From NCBI GenBank assembly GCA_039881145.1, contig JAYKKI010000006.1, positions 19,598,501 to 19,662,500 on the forward strand: a stretch of DNA of 64,000 nucleotides, given 5' to 3'. Position 1 is the stretch's first letter, and each line of letters opens with the position of its first letter. The notes below the pieces were generated by a model. That model worked only from the letters and a program-made list of their open reading frames with translations. It was not told the DNA's origin and did not search any database. Origin of the DNA: Druceiella hillmani. Taxonomy: Eukaryota > Arthropoda > Insecta > Lepidoptera > Hepialidae. The position numbers and the translations under genes were made by a program. Shown piece after piece: positions 35,791 to 47,275 of this stretch.

Positions 35791-36911
35791 TAGTTGCAAA
35801 TATCTTTAATTACGGTTGATTTACTAACATCCGTTACCGAGTTCCATTGTTTATCTCCAAAAGTTGTCATAAAACCGTAACCTGATAAATGGTGTAGTTA
35901 CTTTGCAAAATAATAACTAACCGTACCAAATATCTTGAATCATAATTGATTTACCGCCATTCGTTTCAGAGTTTCATCGTTAATTTTTTTATTTCATCAT
36001 CATAGTTATATGGGATCACCTCTAAAGTACCCTCTTTTATATAAAAAAGAATCATTGAAATCCGTCCACTTACTAAAGAATTATCGTTGAACATACAAAA
36101 AAAAATCCGAGGATTTGAGAAGCTCCTCCTTTTTTGAAGTTGGTTAAAAATATATATTTTTTTGGCTAACTTGTTTCCGTCTACACAACAGAATACTGAA
36201 ATCCTATTCTTAGAAGAAAAACTGTATTTATTATATTTGATTATATAAATATAAACGCAGGGTAACATAATTTTTTGGTACAACACAAGAAAATAAGTTT
36301 CCACAACCAACATTTAGAAGGAATTTATTAAATCTAAATCATTTTGGTCGTGTATAAATATCCTAATAGCCCTTGGTGATGCTCACGAATTGCTATACTT
36401 CATATGATGGTGTAATCATTCGCCGCCTAGCGGCTCAAAGTTAAGTTAAGTCAAGGGCGAGGCCTTGATTTGACCATAGTGATTCCGACGTTAATATCAC
36501 CCAGATTATAAATGACATTTCTTTTTCTGTTGACCACTTAAATGCGATTGTGTTGATATTTTTGGTTAACCTTTGAAACATGTGTTTAATTATTTTAATA
36601 TCAAATAACGACGGTATCCAAAATACTGTCTACATCTGAATAGTAACTGGCGTACGACCGATTGCAATTTTCTCCATGCCGTCTAAAAACAATTATTTCG
36701 TTTTGCATTGTAATATGTTTTTTTCCTCGAAATTATATAAAATAGAAAATATTACGTTAATTATGGATAAAACTCGGACTACGGTTCCTTCCCCCTAAGG
36801 TTCCTTACTTAGGGGGTTGCTTTGCGTAATATGCAAATTTTTCACAGGCGTATATATATTGTAAATTCTTAAAAACAAACTATGAGATTTTGAATCATCG
36901 TTATATTACTA

Positions 36912-36913
<2 letters not shown>
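35791..36913. other. AT-rich DNA without recognisable genes
   Basis: CCGTACCAAATATCTTGAATCATAATTGATTTACCGCCATTCG (35,924-35,966) loosely repeats CAAATATCTTTAATTACGGTTGATTTACTAACATCCG (35,797-35,833), suggesting an old tandem duplication of about 130 bp. The 115-codon minus-strand frame (35966-36313) has no motifs. Confidence 0.5.

Positions 36914-36966
<53 letters not shown>
36914..36966. repeat. (TA)n microsatellite
   Basis: This is a pure TA tract of about 26 repeats, just upstream of module A2. Confidence 0.97.
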
Positions 36967-36967
<1 letters not shown>

Positions 36968-37139
36968 TCAGGGATCTCTAAACATATTTACGACGGAGGA
37001 ATAATATGACAGTTATTTATATGGTAATTTCTTGTCTTAAGTAAACAGGACTAGAAAAAATACTGAAATTCCTCAAATATTTTTTGTTAAAAAATATGAA
37101 ATGCTTTACAGATATGAGTTTATTTAAAAAAATATGAAA

Positions 37140-38680
37140 ACAATTTCAAGTTTCACCTGTCTGTTGCATTAATTCTTTAAATATCTGTATATATCAAATC
37201 TGGAAAAATATTTTTTCGTTATGAACCCATTAGTGCTTTTTGTAGTTACCGAGATAGCATGATATTTTTGCATACTATCGAGATAGTATGATATTTTTAA
37301 CATAATTAAGTTAGTGGATTTAGGTGTGACATCTTCGGAACTTTTTGAAGTGTTCCAGCACAAGTGAGCTACTTCATGAAATCCAGAGAACAAACACTGT
37401 TTATATTAGAAGATAAAACAGAATGACGCGTTGAAGGAAGTTAAATATACCGACTATGATTTGATAATATATTAAACGATTTTTGAGTCTTAAGGAAGTA
37501 TATTTATATAGAACTCTAATCGATTTCGTAATCTAATAATAACTGATAGTAACTGAAAAATATTGGGAAACATGGAAAAGGAAAGAGTGATAAAACGTGC
37601 GGGTAAAGAAGTCAATTAAGGCGATCAAAATAAAAAAAGTGTGTCACCCTGTGACCCAGGTCGAGGTGAGTTGTTTCGTAAGTGCTGTAAAACTTATGTC
37701 GAAAAATAATATTTTTTCAACCATGATCCCTAAAATATATCAAATCCTGGCACATTACGATAACTTATAAATTTGACGCGCTACCGTATATCGCCTTATC
37801 TAGTTCGCACAATCTCTCTCCAGAAGTTGCCTACCTCACTCGACTCGGTCCATCTCGTTGAGACGAATTTAAACACATATCGCGCCACAGCAAGGTCTAT
37901 AAAACTTCGTCACGATAAGCAAACTTTCCTACCACTTCAGAAATGTTTATTTCACGTTTTCATTTAAATAGCGATGCGTCTAAGGCTTGAGTGAGTTTCT
38001 CAAAATTTTAAACTATCTGAGTAATGACAAAATACTGCGACCTCTGAAATAAATTATTAATTTTACAGACAGTTTTTTAAACCGTGAGCACCAAGCGCAT
38101 GGTTAAAGTTAAAGCTTTTATAATTTATTATAAATTTTTAGAAAATCGAGAGCTAGCAAAAATATTTTTTATGAGACCCATAGATTTCTAGTTAAATTCA
38201 GACTGTGTAACGATGCGAAACGTATTTGTTATAAATTAAAAAATTTTTTATTACCCTGGTAACTCCCTTATAAAATATTGTTGATATTTTTTTTGTTTAC
38301 TTGTTTGGCTTATTATTGTAAATAATTAGATAATAATTGATATATAGTACTGTTAATATTAAATTTCGTTTAAAGTTAGATTTCCCCAAGTAAATATATA
38401 AATTTATCTAATAGTGGATATAGCAAAAATATGGTACATACAGGAATATTCAGTTTAATACTGTGTAAAAAAATCGTATATAGTACTAAAGACTAAAGAC
38501 TGACCCTCATTAATTGCCGGACGCGAATGTTGGTCCGTTTTTACATCATCGCCGCATAACTCATTTAGGTGTAACTTGGCGTGATGATAAATTAGAATTA
38601 TTTTTTTTTAAATTATAAAAATATAATATCGCAAACATCTCTTTAGCGTATCACTTAGAACTTAGAAGGCTGTAGACCTT
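37140..38680 (-). repeat. module A of the large repeat, copy 2 (unidentified)
   Basis: It matches A1 and A3: TGACGCGTTGAAGGAAGTTAAATATACCG, TAATAACTGATAGTAACTG, GTCAATTAAGGCGATCAAAA, GTTTCGTAAGTGCTGTAAAACTTATG, TCACGATAAGC, TTTCATTTAAATAGCGATGCGTCTAAGGCTTGAGT, and near the end TTTAGCGTATCAC. The minus-strand frame at 37169-37393 holds FHEVAHLCWNTSKSSEDVT, comparable to FQKVAGLCSNYQKSLENVT in A3. Stops surround it. A short direct repeat GAGATAGCATGATATTTTTG / GAGATAGTATGATATTTTTA lies at 37,251-37,300. Confidence 0.78.
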
Positions 38681-39070
38681 GTAATATTTATAAATCCATA
38701 TCTTATCCATAATCCATATAACACCGTTTATCAAAATTGAAAGTCAAGGAGTTCATAGATAGTTTGAATCGGATGTGAGCAGTAATTAAACATTAATAAA
38801 AATAAAATAAAATCAATAAGTTACTAAAGAAGATTTTTAAGATATTAGTAATTAATAATTAAGCTTATATTTTTACGACTATGATATAAATGAACATAAT
38901 TTGATGTGGTTTATATGCCAAAGTTATGCAAAGTCCTAATTTATGCCAGCCTTAATAGCAAGAAAAAGTTTGTTTCAAACATTCTGTAACATTTGTCAAC
39001 TTATTATTTTTTTTTAAGATAACGACACAAATAAAATATTATTTAAATTCTTTTCTAGGAAAAATAATTT
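38681..39070. other. AT-rich spacer between modules A2 and M2
   Basis: No feature is recognised. Confidence 0.5.
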
Positions 39071-39075
39071 TGGTC

Positions 39076-39615
39076 CTATTGGTTATTTATTTTTTTTGCT
39101 AACCGATCTACATAATTGCTAACAATTAATTTGTGAGTTCTTCGGAAATCACTCCAAAAGCCACTCTCAGTGCATAACATCTTTAGTATTCCATCAGCGC
39201 TCGACATTAGCTTTCTGGTATACAGTTTAAGTGTGGATACTGATATTCCTGTGCGTCCCATACTAAGTCATTGCCGTTTGCATATGTGTTTAATGTAGGA
39301 AGTGGATTGACGCTTCCCATTTACAATTAATTTCTGCATCCACCGTAGATTATTTCAAATGCAACTCTCATTGTAAAACACCCTTGATAACCCACCAATA
39401 GCTTAGCATTATTTTTATGCTCTATAGTTCAAATTTGAGTCCTATTTGTTCCACACTAACTCATTGCCGTTTGCATGTGCGATTTCAATATCAATGACGT
39501 GACCCAAATGAACTCATAATGTAGAAAATGATGTTGATTTAAATAGACTCTCTGTGATGAAATACACTTGATGACTTGATGCTGTCATTATATGAGTGCG
39601 CTTCGATCTTGAAAA
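39076..39615 (-). pseudogene. mariner transposase relic (module M, copy 2, internally duplicated)
   Basis: Two overlapping fragments of the same region lie in tandem on the minus strand. The right one reads GLKFEL and IKIMLSYWWVIKGVL (around 39,430-39,360), the 'hPkKvmlsvWWD.kGv' segment of mariner, followed by STVDAEINC. The left one (39,076-39,261) reads STLKLYTRKLMSSADGIL and later KLIVSNYVDRLAKKI, corresponding to 'tita..Yc.qLdrL...i'. Both repeat the segment beginning TTGCCGTTTGCAT, about 195 bp apart. This is a local duplication not seen in M1 or M3. Confidence 0.82.
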
Positions 39616-39641
39616 AATTGTTTTTTCCAATTCCGCTCTTC

Positions 39642-39711
39642 GTGTTCCGCCTACAGAAAATATTTCTTTCCGAGAGAAATCATAAAGAAATATTTTCTGT
39701 AGGCGGAACAC
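39642..39711. repeat. perfect 28-bp hairpin
   Basis: The 28-nt arm at 39642-39669 (GTGTTCCGCCTACAGAAAAT...) is perfectly mirrored at 39684-39711 around a 14-nt loop, CCGAGAGAAATCAT. It lies at the M2/B2 boundary and is absent from the other copies. The exact identity of the arms means that it is young. Confidence 0.97.
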
Positions 39712-39744
39712 TTTTCATGAAAAGTGATTTATCTGAACATTCTA

Positions 39745-40580
39745 CACTTAACACGTACAAAACAACCGTTTTTACCATTTTGTCTTCCTATTTTCCTGTT
39801 TATCAATTTGGGATGAAATAAAACACATAAAACATAAAATAAACAAGATTTGTTTAATGAAACTTTTATTGTAAGCTAGCTTAGCCTTCTAACTAATCAA
39901 CGATGCGTGAATAATTTAGCTGTGATGAAAGTTTTATTGTACAGTAGTTTAGCCTTCTAAATACTCAACGAGGCATGAATACTTACGCTGTGGTCCCAAG
40001 AAGCTGTGCTGTAGCTGAAATATTTTTGTAGGTCAGTGAGTATATGATCGACTTGTATTAGCACAATAATAATACACTCAACAATACGGGAAAAAATATG
40101 GGGCAAATGGTTTTCAACTTAGAGTCTTCAAGTTGTTAAAAAAAATCTTAGCTAACATTTTGTTATATATTGAAATTCACGTAAGCGAAATCATGCTGAT
40201 ACTAATGCGGTTTATCTACAAGTCAAATTTTATAAAATGTTAGAAACATTTTACCAAAAATATACCTACAAGCAAAATTCTAGCTTATACATTTGAAGAC
40301 ATAAACGACAGCGGCACCAATAACGGAGTTTTGTCAGATTTGTTATTACTGAAGAAATCTAGAAATTGGTCAACTGTACCCTATAAATCTGTCGTCCGGT
40401 ATAAAGTCAGGTCCTACAAAGAGAGTAACAGGATTTGGAAAGGGCCATATGTACCTCTGTAAGTTCATACTTTCGCTTGGTAGTGGAGTTATTGAGATAT
40501 CATCTTATGAATTTTGGCGTTATGATCTTATTGTATTCAATTTATTCAATGATCAATAATATATGTAATCTATTGGCATG
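39745..40580 (-). repeat. module B of the large repeat, copy 2
   Basis: It matches B1 and B3: CTATTTTCCTGTTTATCAAT, AATGAAACTTTTATTGTA, GAGGCATGAATACTTACGCTG, AGGTCAGTGAGTATATGATC, ACGGGAAAAAATATGG, CTGTCGTCCGGTATAAAGTC and AACAGGATTTGGAAAGGGCC. The first 100 bp of the module is itself duplicated in tandem (AACTTTTATTGTAAGCTAGC at 39,860 and AAGTTTTATTGTACAGTAGT at 39,930). The minus-strand hydrophobic reading of B1 and B3 survives partly as SVIGAAVVYVFKCIS. Confidence 0.78.
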
Positions 40581-40699
40581 CAGTCTAAGTTCACTATTAA
40601 CTTTTAATTTTTAAATATATAGATTGTTTCATTTGAGCCAAAATATTCCTTTTAAGCCTTTATTTAATACTAAGTGTTGCCGCTTTGGTCGCGTAAAAA

Positions 40700-41790
40700 C
40701 TTTTTTTTTGGTAGAACAACTTTCCGTCCCGCAACTAATACACGGTGATTACCTTGGCGTTCAATAGATTAAGATTTAAATAATAAAGATAAACTTCCAG
40801 GAAACGCAATATTTTAAAATACGGTATGTATGTGTGCGAAATCACACGTACGTTTCTGAAGATATAGTCTCCTCAGCTCTTTCAAACTCGTGACGAGTTA
40901 GATTTATATCATCACAATTATTCGTCTCTTTCATGCTTGAAATACATCATATTTGATCTAGCTTTTAGTGTCGACGCCATTTAAAACCTTTTAACAATAA
41001 AAATTAAACCGGCTTTAAATACCCACCGAATAAGAAGCGCACCTTTACCAATTTTAAAACCATAGATATTAAAAAGAGTAATACTATAACATTTTAAACA
41101 CTTAAACCAATTCATAATTATAAAGATACTTACGGGTAAAAGAACAATCAAATCAAAGCAGTTTTTGAAAAAATCACGAACGTACCCACATACTGTATAT
41201 TTGTGAAGTGATGGGTAAAACAGCGAAAGCCCGGATATTTGCCCTTCGTACGGATATTTGCCCATATTCATAACATTTGTGAAGATGTGCGATTCTACTA
41301 AAGGAGACGAGTTTATCACTGTTACCTTTAATAAATTGGCATCTTGTTTGACTCAGCAAGAGTACCACTACGAGCGTAGGTATATTTAATATCATTGTAA
41401 GAGAACATTGCTAACAATATAGTAGTGACATGTTGACCCTGACTAGGGCGCGGGGGGTGTTAGAAATCAGTATTTTATTCGTACATTTCGTCATTATCGT
41501 ACATTTTTATATTTGTATTTCTCGCATGATTTTCACAATATATTTTTGTTTAAAGTTATGAAAAAATATTTTTGAGCCTTTTCAGACAACGCACCATACA
41601 GCGCAAGAAATTGAAAAATAATCTTATCCTTGATTTGCCTCTTCTAAAATTTACGTATTAATATTTTTGAAGGTTCATTATTGAGATATACGCCATTTAA
41701 TATGCCTTACCATTATGTCGAATTTCAAGTTTCAACGTCAAACATCTTATCAGAAATATAACAGAGAGAAACAAACAGGCGGATTTGATT
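40700..41790 (-). repeat. module C of the large repeat, copy 2
   Basis: The left part matches C3 (45.5-46.05 kb): ATAAAGATAAACTTCC, ACGGTATGTATGTGTGCGAAATCACA, TTATTCGTCTCTTTCATGCTTGAAATACATCATAT. The right part matches C1 (25.7-26.2 kb): GAGTTTATCACTGTTACC, TTGACCCTGACTAGGG and TTTGAGCCTTTTCAG. It ends in the remains of the dispersed repeat (CGAATTTCAAGTTTCAACGTC ... AACAAACAGGCGGA). The minus-strand 112-codon frame (40981-41319) has hydrophobic stretches such as CFDLIVLLPVSIFIIMNW. It is not open in C3, so I treat it as relic or chance. Confidence 0.75.
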
Positions 41791-41950
41791 AGATTTTACA
41801 TATCAAGTTATGCTAAGCTCAAGCAACTTTAATAGCAAGAACTAATTACTTTGTGTCAAGTATCAATAATGCGTTGTGTTAAATCTAATTTTGCTGGCCA
41901 GTAACAGCTGGAGAGAATAAAGTTTAGCAAATTGTTTGTAGCGCACACCC

Positions 41951-42002
41951 ATGGTAGTTGTTGGTAGTTGTTGGTAGTTGGTAGTCTGTTGGTAGTCTAG
42001 TA
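41951..42002. repeat. TTGGTAGT-type short tandem repeat
   Basis: TGGTAGTTGTTGGTAGTTGTTGGTAGTTGGTAGTCTGTTGGTAGTC is an imperfect array of a 7-10-bp GGTAGTTG unit. Confidence 0.9.
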
Positions 42003-42115
42003 GCAATGATGACGGAAATGATCATCTACGGGTGGCTTGAGAATATTGATTTGGCTAAAATACTTATCCACACAAATATTAACTTGGCTTTTTAACACCG
42101 ATTCATACTTAGAAG

Positions 42116-42137
42116 AACACACACACACATGCACATA

Positions 42138-42192
<55 letters not shown>
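42116..42192. repeat. (AC)n and (TA)n microsatellite
   Basis: A short CA tract is followed by TA repeats (42144-42192). Frames with YIYIYI runs are artefacts. The tract lies between C2 and M3, where module A would be expected but is missing. Confidence 0.96.
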
Positions 42193-42195
<3 letters not shown>

Positions 42196-42635
42196 AAATT
42201 AAAATTGCCAATATTTTCAGTCAAATCGATCCAAAAATGCCTTCTAGTGCTCTTACCATATGCATTAACCATTCACAAAATAAAAACAGAAGTTATAAGT
42301 TTTCAACTAAATATTTTCTTTTAATACTTTCATTTTTGAATGACAGAAACATGCGCAAGCTCCATGTGAATAGCAATACACAGATCTTATAAGCGAAGTG
42401 GGTTCTGCGCAAATTGTCAATATGTTTTGATACCTTGACTCACTCGCGCTACGGTCGCAATACGTCGCTTTGTCTCTGTCACTTGGTTTTGTAAGTCGGC
42501 AATTTGGGATTGCAACTGGAGAGTTTGTGTGCGTGTAGTTGTACCTATGCCGGTTTTGTATTTGCATAAATTAAGAGTGTACTGTATCTTCCTTTTTTTT
42601 TAATCTAAGCCTCTGCGTAAAAATCTGATACATTA
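42193..42635. other. unassigned DNA between C2 and M3
   Basis: In unit order a module A should lie between 41.8 and 42.6 kb, but I find no A words here. The simplest reading is that A was deleted from this unit. Frames here lack motifs. Confidence 0.45.
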
Positions 42636-42639
42636 AAAG

Positions 42640-43220
42640 AGCAAGGTCTTTCTGAAGGTCTTTCATACTGTCGAATTTTTATACTGTATACTCCCTTAGA
42701 GCTTTGAATAAGTGTTAAATAGATATTATAATATCGGATCAATAAGCTAATTTCTTCTAGTATATCCATAGCAGGAAGTTTTTTCGGGTATGTAATTTAT
42801 TGTCATCCTGGAGAAAACAGTGCGATCCTTTTAAATGCTTAGTTTGTTAGCTAGTTGATCTAAATGCTAATACTTAAATTCTTCATTCATATACCTCCGT
42901 TCAAAAGCAACATGATATTCCACCAGCAGCTCAGTATTACCTTCCTGATATTTAGTTCAAGTTTAGGTTCTGAAACTCCTGTTTTTTCCACACTAAGTAA
43001 TTACAATCTGCGTGTGTGATTAACGTAGATAATCGACTTCTTATCGGTAGTTATTAGTCGCTTCAGTAGATGTAAGTTACGTTTTAATGTCAATAATCGT
43101 GACCAGTGATGGAACTCATTATGTGGAAGAGTCCGCATTTGATGTCGATTTAAATTTATTGTCTGTCACGATGTACACTAGAAGACTTGATGCTATCATC
43201 CGAATACGGCCTTGAAGGTT
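42640..43220 (-). pseudogene. mariner transposase relic (module M, copy 3, best preserved)
   Basis: The minus strand reads LLKRLITTDKKSIIYVNHT (about 43,075-43,010). This is the first catalytic region with its Asp kept (TTDKK for the usual TGDEK). It then reads SVEKTGVSEPKLELN, IRKVILSCWWN (around 42,955-42,915), LLLNGGI, and about 100 bp further QDDNKLHTRKN (42,810-42,780), a form of the second catalytic motif QDNARPH. N-terminus and third motif are absent. Homology to M1 and M2 runs beyond the coding relic (CACCAGCAGCTCAGTATTACC / TACCAGCAGCTCAGCATTAT). Confidence 0.87.
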
Positions 43221-43369
43221 TTATTTTTAAGATTCTTCTAGAAATATAAGACAAACATTTCAAGTTAAGTTTTTTTTTATTTGAGACTTTATTACGAAGA
43301 TTTAGTTTATTTCTCTATAACATATTTTGTTTCCGCTATTAATCAATCATCACATTAAATTATTTCTTC

Positions 43370-45145
43370 AACATCTTTATTTTGTCCTCTAATTATTTCT
43401 TCACACAACATAATCTCTATGTAAATAAATTTCAGAACAACACTGAATTAGCAGCATAATCGTCGCATCGTATATCGCTTTGAGAATACAGCGCGATACC
43501 CAGTGAATGTGAACTCTAGGAAGTTTAATCATTGTATTGACCTTGAAATAGTATATCTTATGAAAGGGGAATTATAAAACCGTTTGCTACAGCGATTAAA
43601 ATATACTATGTATATACTAATTATAATATTATAAAGATAGAAGCGAGTGTGTCCAAATGATAAAGGCATCTTTGTAACACTTAGCTTATATAATAATAAT
43701 AGCTTTATTTATTCCTTGCAATAAATACATAGAAACAATTTATGTTTAAGCACACTTAAGGTAATTTTAATGTGTTAGTTAAATCTCACTTTAATGTAAG
43801 AGGATTAGTGTTATTACTAGTACCGCCTTCGGCGTTAAAAGCCTCCTTCTAGAGGTTCTATTCTCCTTTGTCCCTGCCTTTGGTAGACCATAGTCTCCTT
43901 GCATTGTTTATTACTTCGACACTTTACGTTTTGAGTGATCTTCCAATCCTACGTTTTTTCATCTAAGTTGGACCAGTCTGTTACTGTCTATGACTACATT
44001 TTATCTGTAATTCTCTGAATATAGGCTGATCATTTCCACTTCAGAAAGAATACTTGTTTTATTTCATTTTTTGCTTTTATTACTTCCCTGATAGTGGTAC
44101 TTTTTACACAGTTTTCCAAAACTTATACAGCAAGACATAAACATATAATTATCCTAACTTGAAAAATATTTTTCAAGAGATTTTAAAAATATTTTCACGT
44201 AGGTGAAGCCACGGATTAAAGCTGTTAATTTAATAAGATAGCAGAAAAGTTGTGACTAAATATTTTTCATAAAAAGTGATAGCTTTCTACTTTTAATATT
44301 AAACGCACACAAAATGACTGTTTTTCGAATTATTTTCGCCTATTTTCCTGTTTATCAATATTTGCCATATCACATAAAACCACAAGATAAACAAGGCTTA
44401 TTTAATGAAAGTGTTGTTGTAAGTCAGACTTTATTCTTCTAAATGTTCAACGAAGCATGAACAGTTACATTGTAGTGATTAGAATCTGTGCTGTAGACCA
44501 AACAATTTTTTAGGTCAGTTAGTGTTTGAACGACTTATATTAGTACAATAAAAATTCACTCAACAATACCGGAAAATTATGGAGCAATTGTTTACTTATA
44601 GTCTTTGAATTTTTAAAAGAGGTCTTAGCAAACATTTTGTCATATCCACGTGTACAAAACCGTGCTGACAAAAATATAGTTTTCTTAACAAGTAAAATTT
44701 TATAATAGCTTTTAAACCGACAACAAACCTATATGCAAAACCCTAGCTCATATATTTGAAGACATAAACGGTAGCGACATTAATCACGGAGCGTAAATTT
44801 ATTGTTATTGAAGAAATCTCCAAATCGGTGAAACGTGTCCCATAAATCTGTCGTCCGGTGCCAGGTCAGATCCTAGATCAAGTGGTAGGAATGAAGGAAA
44901 GTAAAAGGATTTGGAAAGGGCCGGACGCAAGCAGGTGCAAAATAGCTTGCCATTAATATTTATATTGCATTTATGTACATCTTTGAGTACAAACGTTCGT
45001 TCACTAGAGCAGTTATCGAGAAACCGTCTTGTAAATTTTGGCCTTATAGTCTTGGGAAAGATATTTATATTAAATTTATTTGATGATCAATAATGTGTGT
45101 GATCTATTATATGATACTGCAAGAAGTGCATGTCGTCCATCCAAA
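43370..45145 (-). repeat. module B of the large repeat, copy 3, interrupted by a LINE tail
   Basis: The left part (43,380-43,600) matches 23,470-23,690: AGCATAATCGTCGC, GTATATCGCTTTGA, TTGAAATAGTATATCTTATGAAAGG. The right part (44,270-45,140) matches B1 and B2: TTTTCGCCTATTTTCCTGTTTATC, AACGAAGCATGAACAG, AGGTCAGTTAGTG, CTGTCGTCCGGTGCCAGGTCAGATCCTAGATCAAGTGGTAGGA. The last stretch is nearly identical to B1 over 40 bp, which is high for copies otherwise so diverged. On the minus strand a hydrophobic reading SVINVATVYVFKYMS is kept near 44,800. Confidence 0.8.
43685..44080 (-). pseudogene. RTE-type LINE 3' end (reverse transcriptase C-terminus relic)
   Basis: On the minus strand the text reads LKWKW, YIQRITDKM and TVTDWSNLDEKT. 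It corresponds to the C-terminal 'lkWrWaGHiaRrtD.RW...v.eW.P...kR' motif of RTE-like elements. A GGEGGTT-rich noncoding end (GAAGGAGGCTTTTAACGCCG) follows, with CTTTATTTATT (AATAAATAAAG on the element strand) near 43,695. It is 5'-truncated, as is usual for LINE insertions, and lies within module B3. Stops and Trp losses show it is dead. I am sure of a LINE, less so of the clade. Confidence 0.7.
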
Positions 45146-45499
45146 GAGTGTTGTTGTCAAAGAGAAAAGAAAATAATACGTAGATACCACAAAATTGTAG
45201 ACATTTTAATAAAATATTTGTGTTACATGCTGTTTTTATTTTCATTAATTTACATTGAGAAAACACATAAGAAAATATTTAAACTTTGAAAGTGATAATT
45301 TTTTTTGGGTGGGTCAAGTGGCGTAAAAAGTAAAAATTACATTGCAATTGATTTCGTGTTTGACTTCGAGTTTTGATGGAAATCGATTATTTCACATTTA
45401 GAAAATTTAAATAACATGAAATTTATTATTATTTAGAAAATTTAAATAACATGAATAGTAGACTAACATATTTCTAATTTTTAAATACAGATACCTTTA

Positions 45500-47115
45500 T
45501 AATACTTTTATTCAATACTAATTGTTGCCTGCTGTTTCGTTCTGCAACCAAATACTGGTTATAATGCCTTCCCATAGACCAAGATTGAAATAATAAAGAT
45601 TGACCCCGTGGGAACATAATGGGTCAATATACGGTATCTGCATGTGCTTAATCACAAAACATATGGACGTATGTAAATATATTAGTCCATCTTACCTTTC
45701 TCATACTCATTACAGTTTAGTTTTATTTTCTCAAAGTTATTCGTTCCTCTCACACTCGAGACACATCATATAGTTCCTTTCACTTAGTATCAACGTAATT
45801 TTGTAAATATAAAATAAATTTTTGTAAAAAATATTGAATCGATCATAAACGTCAATCGAATAAGGAACGCGCTGAAAATTCAATAAGCGCTCCTCGCACG
45901 AGCTCTTGAATGTAACGATTAAAGTGAGAGTGGTTCCTTAATATTTTATACACCTAAATTTAACCTCAATTATAAAGCTTCTGTGGATAAAAGAATATTG
46001 AAATTCAGCTCAGTAGTATTTGGAAAATCGTGAACTTACCCACATATAAAAGTACATACGGGTGTAACAGAGAACGTCTTTTTTAAGTTTCTGAGAAAAA
46101 AAATATATGTGCGCGTATGTGCGAATGCGGTTGGAGATTTAGCGTTTAAATCATTAGAATAATGTAAATGAATTTTGGCCATAAACAAATTGCAAAAACT
46201 ATTTTCTTATAATTTCCTCCTACTGATTCATGCATCAAACTTGGGGACCGACTTTTTTCGTAAGCGTCACTTGAGAAGTCTTTTAGAATGTAATCCTGTA
46301 CGTTTGATAATATTTTCAATATGTCAAAAATGTTATGGAAATTAGGATTAAGATATTTAGTAAGTACTTATTTGCCAAAGATATTTTAGTTAATTTGCAT
46401 TGATCAATTACGGATATAAAGGCGACCATGTTATTGCGCATAGTAGGTGTCATAGAAACTTCATAATAAGCGTCTAAAAAGATAACTTGATCATAAATAA
46501 TTACTTTACCGCGATGTACAAGCAGCTTAATTGTCTAAGAACGCCAGGGTAATACTTTAAGTTACTCTGGATCCGACACCCACTTGGTTGTTTTTTTATT
46601 TTGTAACATCGAAATTGAAGGAATTTTACATATAAAATAGAATGTTAATTATGAGTAGAACTCGCCCTACTGAGGTAACCTGCACCTACCACATATAAAC
46701 TTTTAAAGGTACACGTATGTTTTATACGTATGTTTATAGTCAGTATGTTTTATAGTCACAGGTATGTTTTATATGTGTTTATAGTCAATATGTTTTATAG
46801 TCACAGGTATGTTTTATATGTATGTTTATAGTCAGTATGTTTTATAGTCACAGGTATGTTTTATACGTATGTTTATAGTCAGTATGTTTTATAGTCACAG
46901 GTAAGTTTTATATGTATGTTTATAGTCAGTATGTTTTATAGTCACAGGTATGTTTTATAGTCAGGGTCAAATTCCAAGATTTCAAATTCTAAGTTTTTAA
47001 CCTAAACAGTTTTTGGGAAAAACGACCGTGAGAGACAAATAGTTAAATGGATAATTGAGGGAGTTTGTGAAGGTCGCGTTTTTCCTGTTGAGATACGAAA
47101 CCTTGAAAAGGTATT
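45500..47115 (-). repeat. module C of the large repeat, copy 3
   Basis: It matches C2: ATAATAAAGATTGACC, TACGGTATCTGCATGTGCTTAATCACA, TTATTCGTTCCTCTCACACTCGAGACACATCATATAG, CGTGAACTTACCCACATA. Its far end (46,965-47,115) is the decayed dispersed repeat seen at the end of C1: AAATTCCAAGATTTCAAATTC, GACCGTGAGAGACAAATAG, GTCGCGTTTTTCCTGTTGAGATACGAAACCTTG. A 47-bp minisatellite expanded just before that end. Confidence 0.72.
46712..46970. repeat. 47-bp minisatellite, about 5.4 copies
   Basis: The unit TATGTTTTATACGTATGTTT + ATAGTCAGTATGTTTTATAG + TCACAGG occurs five times with few differences (ATACG/ATATG, one 2-bp deletion), plus a partial copy. The unit itself consists of two related halves (TATGTTTATAGTCAG and TATGTTTTATAGTCACAGG), so it is a two-level repeat. 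Confidence 0.95.
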
Positions 47116-47204
47116 TACGTCATAAGAAATAGATGTAAACTAATTACCTGAAATTTATATTATAATTAGTCTGGTTTTATGTAAAGGAATTTTGAGAAAA
47201 TATC

Positions 47205-47207
<3 letters not shown>

Positions 47208-47254
<47 letters not shown>

Positions 47255-47270
47255 GCACACGCACACACAC
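47208..47270. repeat. (TA)n microsatellite with CA end
   Basis: A TA tract of about 22 repeats ends in CGCACACGCACACACAC. It abuts the mariner derivative at 47,276. Confidence 0.96.
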
Positions 47271-47275
47271 ATGTA

